This document shows, one piece after another, positions 18,167-26,341 of a DNA stretch of 64,000 bases (its first letter is position 1; each line of letters opens with the position of its first letter). Made by a program: the position numbers and the translations under genes. A model generated the notes under the pieces. That model was not told the origin of the DNA, made no database searches, and saw nothing but the letters and a program-made list of their open reading frames with translations. The stretch is from Ensifer adhaerens. Lineage in GTDB: Bacteria; Pseudomonadota; Alphaproteobacteria; Rhizobiales; Rhizobiaceae. The DNA lies in NCBI RefSeq assembly GCF_001270265.1, contig NZ_LGAP01000003.1:1-64000 (forward strand), written 5' to 3'.

Positions 18167-19627
18167 CGCCAGCACAGAGCAGGGCGTGGGACCGACGCTG
18201 CTAACCGCGCGTTGGGTCGTCGGTCATCGCGACGGCCGTCATGTCCTCTACGAAAACGGCGAGGTCGTCTTCGAGAACGATCGCATTCTGTTTGTCGGCC
18301 ATCGCTATGACGGCCCAGTCACGCGCCGGGTCGACTACGGTGTGGCTCTCATCGGCCCGGGCTTCGTCGATCTCGACGCGTTGTCCGATCTCGACACGGG
18401 CGTCCTCGGCCTCGACCACCAGCCGGGCTGGAAGAAGGGGCGGGTATGGCCGCGCGACTACGTCGAAGCCGGCCCAGTCGAAATGCTGAGCCGCGAGGAG
18501 TTGGCGTTTCAGAAGCGATATGCGTTCGCGCAACTGATCCGCAACGGCATCACCACGGCGCTTCCCATCGCCTCCCTGTTTTATCGCGCCTGGCACGAAA
18601 CGCCGGACGAATTCGCATCGGCGGCCGAGAGCGCCGCCGATCTTGGGCTGCGCGTCTATCTCGGGCCGGCCTTCCGCGCCGGTCATCGGTCGTGGAGGCA
18701 AATGGCACGCTCGTCCCCGAGATCGATGGGCAACGCGGCGCGCGAGGGTTGGAAGAGGCGGTCGCCTTTTGCGCGGCCCATGAACATTCCTATGGCGGTC
18801 TGGTGCGAACGATGCTCTGCCCGGATCGCGTCGAGTTCTGGACCGCCGACTTGCTGAAAAGGACCGCCGACGCGGCGCGGGATCTGGACGTTCCGGTGCG
18901 GTTGCACTGCTGCCAGTCGGAATTCGAGGTCGATACCATTCGACGCCGCTTCGGCACGTCATCCGCGCGCTGGCTTGACGATATCGGCTTTCTCTTCGAG
19001 AGAGCCTTGCTGCCGCATGGAACGCATGCCGATCGTCAGGATCTTGAGATTATCGCCGATTCCGGCGCGACGGTGGTGCATTGTCCGTTGGTGATGGCCA
19101 GACACGGGGCGGCGCTCAATCATTTCTCCGGGCTTCGCCGGCGGGGTCTGCGCATCGGCATGGGCACAGACACCTGGCCGCCGGATATGATCCTCAACAT
19201 GCAGATAGGGCTGATGCTCGGCCGCGTGATGGCGGCCGACATGGAAGCGCTGAAATCGGCCGATCTCTACGATGCGGCGACGCTCGGTGGCGCTGATGCG
19301 CTAGGCCGTGCCGATCTCGGGCGTCTGCAGCCTGGCGCGACTGCGGATATCGTCATATTCGACCTTTCGCACGATCGCCTTGGACAGGTGATCGATCCCA
19401 TCGCCTGTCTGATGACCTCGGCGAGCGGCCGGGATGTCCACTCGGTGATCATCGCCGGGCGAACCGTCATGGCCAACCGCACCATTCCCGGTTTCGACTT
19501 CGAGGCGGCCCATCTGCGTGCGCAGGCCCAGCTCGAGCGGCTTATCGGACGCTACCCGGAGAGAACGTGGCGGCATCCTACGGTCAAGGACATCTTCCCG
19601 CCGAGCTATGAGGCGTTCAAGCCGTGA
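18156..19627 (+). pseudogene. Third amidohydrolase, interrupted by a frameshift
   Basis: Reading begins at ATG 18156 (MSTSASTEQGVG) and continues in one frame to GPAFRAGH. It then resumes at about 18689 in another frame with VVEANGTLVPEIDG and runs to the stop at 19627, for about 489 residues in all. A one-base loss (or two-base gain) near 18688 would explain it. The usual HxH metal motif is DLDAL (GFVDLDALSDLD), so one metal pair is missing even apart from the shift. The C-terminal part retains HGTHADRQDL, VHCPLVMARHG and GTDTWPPDM. It may be a recent pseudogene or a sequencing error. Confidence 0.8.
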
Positions 19628-19767
19628 AGACGTCGCGAGAGTTGTCCGCGGAGATTGAGATGAAGCGGCCCGACTTTACCGGCTTGCCGATGCGGTGATA
19701 GTTGTTTGCGGTTCGTGGCTCGGCAGCCGCTTTTCGACCGTATGCTTGGATTTGGTTCAGGACGATC

Positions 19768-20478
19768 ATGACACCCAAAGACAAAAATCAGAAATCCGCG
19801 ATATCCAAGTCAGACGCTGTCTATCGCACCTTGAAGCGCGCCATCCTCGACCAGGCGCTGGCCGCGGGAACGAAGCTCCCGGAAGATTCGATCGGAGAAC
19901 GGCTCGGCGTCAGCCGCACCATCGTCCGGCAGGCTCTGGCCCGACTGAATGGCGAAGGCTTGATCGAACTGCGCCCGCGCAAGGGCGCCTGTGTCGCACA
20001 GCCCAGCTTGGAAGATGGGCGCAATATTTTCGCCGTGAGACGGGCATTGGAATCACTGGTGGTCGACAGCCTGATCGGCAAACTGACGCCACAGCAGATC
20101 CGGCAGTTGAAGACGCATGTCGAAGCGGAAGACAACGCGAGAGTCAATAATAAGGCAACTTCGATCCAGCTTGCGGGAGAGTTTCATGTCCTTCTCGCAA
20201 CGCTGACTGAAAACGACGTGCTGTCGCGCTATGTGACAGAGCTCGTTTCGCGTTCATCCCTCATCCTGTCACTTTATGGCCGGCCACATTCACCGGATTG
20301 TGCCGTGTCGGAGCACCGTGAACTGATCGCCGCTCTCGCTGAAAACGACCGGGAAAAAGCCTGCGCCCTGATGGAGCATCACATCGACGCCATCACAACG
20401 CGCGCATTGCTGACGAAGGATTCGGAGAAGGACTTTCCGGATCTTCTTGCCGCTTACGCCAAGGAGGAGGGGCTGTGA
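19768..20478 (+). CDS. GntR-family regulator, FCD type (copy 1)
   Basis: DNA-binding regulator of 236 residues. The winged helix spans about 18-82 (SIGERLGVSRTIVRQALARL is the recognition region) and the helical FCD ligand domain about 95-220, including EFHVLLATLTENDVLSRY and SEHRELIAAL. The FCD histidines that hold a metal or ligand are present (EFH, SEHREL, EHH). I chose the ATG at 19768 with CAGGA upstream; an in-frame ATG at 19702 adds unrelated sequence. It follows the amidohydrolase genes and is closely similar to the product of 22606-23310. Confidence 0.9.
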   Translation: MTPKDKNQKSAISKSDAVYRTLKRAILDQALAAGTKLPEDSIGERLGVSRTIVRQALARLNGEGLIELRPRKGACVAQPSLEDGRNIFAVRRALESLVVDSLIGKLTPQQIRQLKTHVEAEDNARVNNKATSIQLAGEFHVLLATLTENDVLSRYVTELVSRSSLILSLYGRPHSPDCAVSEHRELIAALAENDREKACALMEHHIDAITTRALLTKDSEKDFPDLLAAYAKEEGL

Positions 20479-20592
20479 CGGTTTCGCCTGATCTTCGGCT
20501 ACAAGGAGGCGCCGGCTGATTGCCGAACCGGCCGTCCCGGGCCGCGCGGAGAGCGGGCCCAGGACGGGTAGGGCATGTTGGGCGTGTCCCGC

Positions 20593-20709
20593 TTAGTCCT
20601 TCGGCGAGATGTCTCGCTTGAACCACTTTGTCGCGAGACGCGATAGCGTCCCGTCGGTGATCGCCGCGTTGATCGCGTCGTCGAATCGGCGCAGCTTGCA
20701 CGGTTTCAG
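20593..20709 (-). pseudogene. C-terminal remnant of a polar amino acid ABC binding protein
   Basis: The minus strand ends in KLRRFDDAINAAITDGTL then SRLATKWFKRDISPKD and a TAA at 20595-20593. This is the classic C-terminus of SBP_bac_3 proteins (FDxAIxxLxxDGTLxxLxxKWFG). Upstream of about 20709 the frame loses all similarity, so only some 38 residues survive. Confidence 0.7.
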
Positions 20710-21091
20710 GGGGGGCGGGCAACGGTATTCGAAGTCGGCTTATCTGCGGCGCGGAGACTTCTCGCCTGGCATAGAGGTCAGGGGCGCGCCGAATTCACCA
20801 AGTCATACGCTATTTTGCGCCCCAAGTGTGTCCGCAGAGTGCATTCCATTTTGCGCTATATTTGCATACAATATAGTCTCAATGGTGCAGTTGAGCTGGC
20901 CACGGCAACCGTCGAGACGTCCTCACGTGAGCCATCGTGCGTTCCGTGCCGGCCGCAACGGCGAGCCGGGCCGGACTATGGCGTGTGCGGCTCGCCCGTC
21001 GCTCAAATAGAAGTCCAAGCTTGACGAAGGCGGGAGCCGAGACCACGGGGCTGGCATTTGGGCGTCACTTCTTTGACCGTTCAGTTCCGGC
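20710..21091. other. Gene-poor stretch with a putative operator
   Basis: I see no intact gene here. At 20862-20872 the motif TTGCATACAAT occurs inside an AT-rich promoter-like patch, but no gene starts immediately downstream on either strand; it may be the orphaned promoter of a deleted gene. Confidence 0.4.
20862..20872. promoter_or_regulatory. TTGCATACAAT motif, copy 1
   Basis: Identical to the copy at 23511-23521 and one base different from that at 23348-23358. The repeated occurrence in AT-rich promoter patches near two paralogous FCD-GntR genes suggests a regulator binding site. Confidence 0.5.
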
Positions 21092-21187
21092 ACACGGCTA
21101 CTGATCTATGGGATCGGCCGCGTGCCGCCGCCGCAGGACGTCATCGCCGTCGCGACCTTGGTCGTGGTGTTCTTCTCGAGGCAGTAT
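21092..21187 (+). pseudogene. Possible C-terminal remnant of a polyamine-type ABC permease
   Basis: The plus strand reads LLIYGIGRVPPPQDVIAVAT followed by LVVVFFSR. This resembles the last transmembrane helix of PotC/PotB-like permeases, whose consensus is roughly IYxxxRxGxxPxVNAxAT. Only about 30 residues match and no upstream part is visible. The similarity is judged by eye and weak. Confidence 0.25.
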
Positions 21188-21191
21188 GACG

Positions 21192-22400
21192 TCAAGCCGG
21201 CTTTAATTCGCCGTCTGGAAACGACATGGCGCGCGTGTAGCCTTTTGGCGACAGCTGCGTCGTCAGCACCATGACGATTGCGATGCTCACCAGATGCCAC
21301 CCCCACCCAGCCACGTAGGCTCCTGTCACGTCGTGCAGCACCGCAACGAGCCATGGCGGTATTGCCGCAATCAGAAAGCCACCGCCCTGCATCAGCGCCG
21401 ACAAGGTGCCCGCTTGCTCGGGAGCGGGTAGATGATCGAGAGCCACAACCATCGACAGCGCGAAGCAGCCACCCAATCCTGCGCCAAGGAGCACGGCCCA
21501 AACCGTCGGGACTGCATCCGGGGCGAACGCCAGGCCGGCAAACCCCGCTGTCTGCATCACCAGGGTTGCCCAGAGCCAGGGTCGCCGGTCTTCGCCCTTG
21601 CTCGCGAGTATTGGCAGCACGAGCGCGGCCATGGCCTGGCATAGCGCCAGCACGGCCAGCAAGCCGCCGCTTTCAGGCCCGCTCCAACCTCGCTCCTGGT
21701 AAGAGGGCGCCAGCCAAGCAACGATCGAGGAATAGCCGCTATTGACGAGACCGAAGCAGGTCATCAGCAACCATGTCCGCGGCCGCTTCAGGAAGATCCG
21801 TGCTGGGGGCCTGCGCGATTGCGAGCGAATGTCGGCAGGCAAGAAGCAAAGCGCCAACACGGCGGCGATCAAGGCGGGCGCAGCCAGCCAGGCAAGCCCG
21901 ACATGCCAGTTTCCCGCTTTGGCGGCGATGATCGGAGATAGTTGCGCCCCGAGAGCGCCGCCCCCCATCAACATCGAGGAGTAGAGGCCCATCATAGCGC
22001 CAACATGTTTGGGAAACTGCCGCTTGATGGTGCCCGGAAGAACGGCCTGCACAATCGCAACGCCGAAGCCGATAGTTGCCGCCGTAGCGATCATCGCCCA
22101 GCCGGTCGAGGCAAACAGGCGCAGGAAACAGCCGCCGCACAGGAGAGCAAGCGCCCCGATCACCGATCTGCGCGCGCCAAATGCGCCTTGCAGGGACGGC
22201 CCGATGAAACCGACAAGTCCCATCAAGAGCATCGGCACAAGCGTCAAGAGAGCCATGCCCTGCAAGCTGAGGCCGGTTTCCGCGCGCACTGATGTCGCCA
22301 GCGTTCCCACACTCGTGATGAATGGTCGCAAGTTTAGGCCAACGAATGCCACGCCAGCGATAAGCGGGAAACACGCTGCTGATGACCGGTTTCGTAGCAT
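21192..22400 (-). CDS. MFS transporter, CynX/NimT family
   Basis: Inner-membrane permease of 402 residues with 12 predicted helices. The N-terminal GLNLRPFITSVGTL motif with the RP pair is typical of the cyanate permease (CynX) and 2-nitroimidazole exporter branch. Position between two FCD-GntR genes and close to amidohydrolase genes suggests transport of a small nitrogenous substrate or product such as a cyanate-like compound, but this is inference. It is in the same direction as the GntR gene at 22606, 205 nt downstream of it. Confidence 0.85.
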   Translation of the reverse strand: MLRNRSSAACFPLIAGVAFVGLNLRPFITSVGTLATSVRAETGLSLQGMALLTLVPMLLMGLVGFIGPSLQGAFGARRSVIGALALLCGGCFLRLFASTGWAMIATAATIGFGVAIVQAVLPGTIKRQFPKHVGAMMGLYSSMLMGGGALGAQLSPIIAAKAGNWHVGLAWLAAPALIAAVLALCFLPADIRSQSRRPPARIFLKRPRTWLLMTCFGLVNSGYSSIVAWLAPSYQERGWSGPESGGLLAVLALCQAMAALVLPILASKGEDRRPWLWATLVMQTAGFAGLAFAPDAVPTVWAVLLGAGLGGCFALSMVVALDHLPAPEQAGTLSALMQGGGFLIAAIPPWLVAVLHDVTGAYVAGWGWHLVSIAIVMVLTTQLSPKGYTRAMSFPDGELKPA

Positions 22401-22605
22401 ATGCTTACACCTTAAACTCGCTCTTGTGTTTTCAGTCGCAGTTGAGGATCCGTCCGCGATCCTCGCCGAACCGGCACTTGCTCGATCGTTATGGGTTAGT
22501 CGGGAAAGTGCTTCGCGCGATCCGCATAGAGTGCAGCCGTCATTCGGCGTAGGACAGCTCGCCTATTGCGCAGTCGACGATGGTGCCGACCTTAGCATCC
22601 GTGTC

Positions 22606-23310
22606 CTATGCAAGGCCTTCGGCAGCGGCATAGCTGGCAAGCACGTCCTTGATGTTCATGCTGTCTTCCTTGGGAAGCAGCGCCCGTGTCGTTATCGAAT
22701 CGAGGTGATGTGCCATGAGGGCAGCTGCCTCTTCGGTTTTCCCGGCGATCAGCTTGTCGAGTAGGTCTCGATGTTCCGATACGGCGCATTCCGAAGAATG
22801 CGGTCTGCCGTAGAGGGCAAGGATCAGCGAGCTCCGCGCGACCAACTCATCCACATAGCGAATAAGACTGGTGTTGTCTGTCATCTGCGCGAGCATCGTA
22901 TGGAACTCGCCAGCCAGGCGGATTGATGTCGCATGAGCCGTTCTAGCGGCCTCCTCGGCTGCAATATGAGCAGAAAGCGCCTCAATCTGTTCTGGCTTCA
23001 ATTTGCCAGAAAGCGTTTCCACGACGAGGCGCTCCAGCGCCATGCGCGTCAGAAAGAGATTCCTGCCCTCTTCGAGGGTTGGCCGGGCGACGGTCGCGCC
23101 CCTGTTCGGGCGCAGGTCGACCAATCCCTCTTCGCTCAAGCGAACCAGCGCCTGGTGGACAAGGGTTCTACTAACGCCCAGGCGCTCGCCGATCGAGTCT
23201 TCCGGTAATTTTGACCCGGGCGACAGCGCCTGGTCGAGGATTGCTCGCTTCAGGGCGCGATGAACGGCCTGAGCGCGGCCACCGCCCGCATCGCTCGCTT
23301 TCTTTGCCAT
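22606..23310 (-). CDS. GntR-family regulator, FCD type (copy 2)
   Basis: A 234-residue paralogue of the regulator at 19768. The blocks LKRAILDQAL, KLPEDSIGERLGVSRT, YGRPHSxxCAVSEHR and HHxDxITTRALL are shared. The winged helix is at about 13-77 and the FCD domain at about 90-215. The TTGCATACAAA motif lies 38 nt upstream of its start (23348-23358) and TTGCATACAAT 200 nt upstream (23511-23521), so autoregulation is likely. Duplication of one regulator gene followed by divergence is the simplest origin. Confidence 0.9.
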   Translation of the reverse strand: MAKKASDAGGGRAQAVHRALKRAILDQALSPGSKLPEDSIGERLGVSRTLVHQALVRLSEEGLVDLRPNRGATVARPTLEEGRNLFLTRMALERLVVETLSGKLKPEQIEALSAHIAAEEAARTAHATSIRLAGEFHTMLAQMTDNTSLIRYVDELVARSSLILALYGRPHSSECAVSEHRDLLDKLIAGKTEEAAALMAHHLDSITTRALLPKEDSMNIKDVLASYAAAEGLA

Positions 23311-23347
23311 TTCGACCTCTCCAATGTTCCACGATTTTTACTTCGAA

Positions 23348-23358
23348 TTGCATACAAA
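23348..23358. promoter_or_regulatory. TTGCATACAAA motif, copy 2
   Basis: Located 38 nt upstream of the FCD-GntR start at 23310, a typical position for an autoregulatory operator. Confidence 0.55.
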
Positions 23359-23510
23359 GTGGCCGCATGTCCAGCCATTTGGTGCGTCAGAGCAATCTCG
23401 CAATCAGTAATCTGGGGCCCGTCGAGCCGGTCCTTGCGATCAGGAACATTTGCGTTTGGTGAAGGAAGGCGCTTTACGAAGCAATAAATGCATGCGAAAA
23501 GTCAGAAAAA

Positions 23511-23521
23511 TTGCATACAAT
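23511..23521. promoter_or_regulatory. TTGCATACAAT motif, copy 3
   Basis: Identical to the copy at 20862. It lies in the AT-rich part of the 450-bp region between the GntR gene (minus) and the flavin-reductase-like gene (plus), so it could control the latter. The rest of 23311-23763 has no gene that I can support. Confidence 0.5.
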
Positions 23522-23763
23522 GATAGAACCAAAAACTGGGACGGTTGCATGCTTGCATTCATCGCAAAGAGAACGCTCAGCATGTTTCCCGCGATCGTCG
23601 TCGTCTGCGCCGGCCTTCGCGCATGTCACCTGGTGCGGCGCCTGGTGTCACCCCGTACCTCTACGAGGATGGGGTCGGTGCTGACGTCGAGGGGGTTCGA
23701 ATCGTTGAGCGGAGACGAAGCCGTGTTTGGCATCAAGTGAGTGGACGCAGGGGGATGAAACGC

Positions 23764-24388
23764 ATGCACGACAGTATCACGGACAACAGAACGGCGTTCG
23801 ACTTCACGCGACTTACGGCGCGCGAACGCTACAAGCTGATGATCGGCACGATTATCCCGCGACCGATCGCGCTCGTCACGACGGTCGACGAGCACGGACG
23901 TTTCAATGCCGCGCCGTTCAGCTTCTTCAACTGCCTCTCCGCCGATCCTAGCGATCGGCGTCGAGAACCAGCCCGATATGTCCTTCAAGGACACTGGCCA
24001 CAATATCCGCATGACGGAGGTCTTCACGGTCAACATTGTTTCCCGCGCGATTGCCGAGGCCATGCATGTCTGCGGCGCGAAATACCCGAGGGGAACAGAT
24101 GAGCTCAAGGAAGCGGGCCTGACGGCCATGCCCGGCGAAAAGATCGCATCGCCCTGGATCAAGGAAGCGCCTGCGGCGTTCGAGTGCCGCAGGCACGTCA
24201 CTCTGGAACTCGGCAAGTCACGCCAGATCATCATGGGCGAGATTGTCTTCGCGCATTATCACGATGGAGCCGTGGATGATGGGCTGCATGTCGATCCGAA
24301 CGTCATCGATTCAGTCGCACGGCTCGGCGGTGACACCTGCTCCACCATCCGGGACCGATTTGAGATGCTTACGCCAAAACTGGCGTGA
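23764..24388 (+). pseudogene. Flavin reductase-like (FMN split-barrel) protein, frameshifted
   Basis: The N-terminal part (TIIPRPIALVTTVDEHGRFN, then APFSFFNCLSADP) is a clear FMN-binding split-barrel start. After GCCGATCC near 23946 the family reading continues in another frame with PILAIGVENQP and runs to KLA at 24388. A normal gene would read SADPPILAIG; the observed sequence fits an 8-bp deletion between two GATCC repeats. The full product would be about 210 residues. I place the start at ATG 23764, with AGGGGG about 9 nt upstream; ATG 23755 is possible. The gene overlaps the next by 4 nt, so downstream translation may suffer from the shift. Confidence 0.75.
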
Positions 24389-25824
24389 CGTTGATGGATG
24401 CAACTCCAACCCACGATGAGGCAACGATCTTGAAACAGACACTACCGCAAAGCCGCAGGACATTTCTCAGCCATGCGGGAAAACTGACCACCGCCTGCAC
24501 AGTCGCCGGACTGTCCGGCGGACTGGTTCGCGAGGCAGCAGCTAGCACGGGGGACTGCATCATCGAGACAACCACAAACGTTCTGGCGGATCGCCACTAC
24601 CTACTGACCGGCGTGCGGCTGGAGGAGGGGTTTGAGTATGACGGAGAAACCGTCATCGCCACCCGCACCGCGCTGTATTCGCTGGAGATCAAGGATGGCA
24701 AGATTGCCGCCCTGCATCCGGAGAATTCGACACTGCCTGGCGGTGTGCCACGTTATCAGGCGCATGGGCAACTGCTGTTGCCAGCGATGCGCGATATGCA
24801 CATCCACCTGGACAAGACGTTCTATGGCGGCCCCTGGCAAGCTCCGCGACCGCGCCAGGGAAAAACCATCATGGATATGATCGCGCTGGAGGAAAAGTTG
24901 CTTCCCCAATTGCTGCCGACCTCACAGCAGCGCGCCGAGGGTCTGATTGCTCTGCTGCAATCCAAGGGAAGCACCGTTGCACGCAGCCATTGCAACATCG
25001 ATCCAGTCAGCAGCCTGAAAAGCCTCGAGCATCTCCAACGCGCGTTGGAAAACCATCGTGACGAATTCGTCTGCGAAATCGTCGCTTTCCCGCAGCATGG
25101 TTTGCTGCACTCCAAGGTTGACCGCCTGATGCGTGAAGCGATGCAGATGGGCGTACAGTATGTGGGCGGGTTGGACCCGACGAACGTTGACGGTGCCATG
25201 GAAAAGTCGCTTGACGCCATGTTCCAGATTGCCCTCGACACCGGCAAAGGCGTGGACATCCATCTGCATGAAACAAGTCCGGCCGGGGTCGCGGCGGTGA
25301 ATTACATGATCGATACCGTGGAGAAGAATCCCGCCCTACTAGGCAAGGTAACGATCAGTCACGCCTTCGCCCTGACCACACTCGCTCCGGAGGTCCTTGA
25401 GGAGACGGCCTCGCGCCTGGCGGAACACCAGATAACGATCGCTTCGACGGTGCCGATTGGCAGTCTGATGATGCCCTTGCCGCAGTTGAGCAAGAAGGGT
25501 GTGTTCGTAATGACCGGAACCGACAGCGTCATCGATCACTGGTCGCCATTTGGCAGCGGAGATATGCTGGAAAAGGCCTACCTCTACGCCCAGCTTTATC
25601 GAGGCTCGGATGAATTCCAGCTGTCGCGGGCCATGTCCATCGCCACCGGCGGCATTCTACCTCTCGACAATGAGGGCAAACGGTCTTGGCCCAACGTCGG
25701 GGACGATGCCGCATTCACGCTTGTCGGAGCAAGCTGCTCGGCAGAGGCGGTGGCCCGTGTGCCAGCGCGTAGCGCCACCTTCCACAAGGGACGTCTGGTG
25801 TCCGGCAGCATCGGTAAAGCCTGA
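24385..25824 (+). CDS. Tat-exported amidohydrolase, cytosine deaminase-like
   Basis: Hydrolase of the CodA branch with 479 residues. The N-terminus carries a twin-arginine signal (SRRTFLSHAGKLTTA, about 23-37, followed by a hydrophobic, Gly-rich stretch and an AAA-S site), so the enzyme should act folded in the periplasm. Metal motifs: DMHIHLDKT, SHCNID, DIHLHET, SHAFALT and GTDSVIDHW. The start is GTG 24385, overlapping the preceding stop by 4 nt; ATG 24394 is the alternative. Related proteins are usually cytoplasmic, so export is unusual. Substrate unknown. Confidence 0.85.
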   Translation: MTLMDATPTHDEATILKQTLPQSRRTFLSHAGKLTTACTVAGLSGGLVREAAASTGDCIIETTTNVLADRHYLLTGVRLEEGFEYDGETVIATRTALYSLEIKDGKIAALHPENSTLPGGVPRYQAHGQLLLPAMRDMHIHLDKTFYGGPWQAPRPRQGKTIMDMIALEEKLLPQLLPTSQQRAEGLIALLQSKGSTVARSHCNIDPVSSLKSLEHLQRALENHRDEFVCEIVAFPQHGLLHSKVDRLMREAMQMGVQYVGGLDPTNVDGAMEKSLDAMFQIALDTGKGVDIHLHETSPAGVAAVNYMIDTVEKNPALLGKVTISHAFALTTLAPEVLEETASRLAEHQITIASTVPIGSLMMPLPQLSKKGVFVMTGTDSVIDHWSPFGSGDMLEKAYLYAQLYRGSDEFQLSRAMSIATGGILPLDNEGKRSWPNVGDDAAFTLVGASCSAEAVARVPARSATFHKGRLVSGSIGKA

Positions 25825-25956
25825 TGATGGCACACCGTTGCCGGGACGATATTGGTTTACGCCAACATTCTTGCCCCGACTGAATGCCCATGACCACACC
25901 GATGGCGGCGGCATTGCCGGCCGCCGTTGTCGTAAGTTCCCGTTAACCCAGGACAC

Positions 25957-26062
25957 TAAGAGCATTTCCAGGAAAAGTGCGAAGCGGTTTTCCGTCAGGA
26001 AATGCGCAAAAACAAAGAGGTAGAGCGTTTCTGCGACTCTGTTTCAACCGGAAACGCTCTAA
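25957..26062. repeat. RIME-type rhizobial intergenic repeat
   Basis: The stretch from AGAGCATTTCCAGGAAAA to GGAAACGCTCTAAG has the layout of the Rhizobium intergenic mosaic element: outer arms GAGCATTTCC and GAAACGCTCT, an inner GAAGCGGTTTTCCG block, a GCAAAAACAAAGAGGTAGAG segment and a second palindrome. Such elements are frequent non-coding repeats in Rhizobiaceae. It lies in the 517-bp gap before the sugar-binding-protein gene; the rest of the gap shows no gene. Confidence 0.7.
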
Positions 26063-26341
26063 GATCTGCACGGGAAGAAGCGCCTTTTCCGCCAACCTGG
26101 GTCGCCTCTTCCTGCGCGGTCGAATGCGCGCCGAGTCCGCTTCTTTGCACCTTCGCATTCCAGGTTCATCTTCGGTGGATAACAACTTAATGACGCCGCC
26201 AAACAAATTCGCGAGCACCACGCGTTCACCATTTACTTACGATGGAAATACGCGGAAAATTAGCGCCGTGGGAGGAAGGCATTCGGCCCTCACGACTAGC
26301 GCGCCCGAACGGCTTCTGCCCCTTTCAAGGGAGGACCAGTT

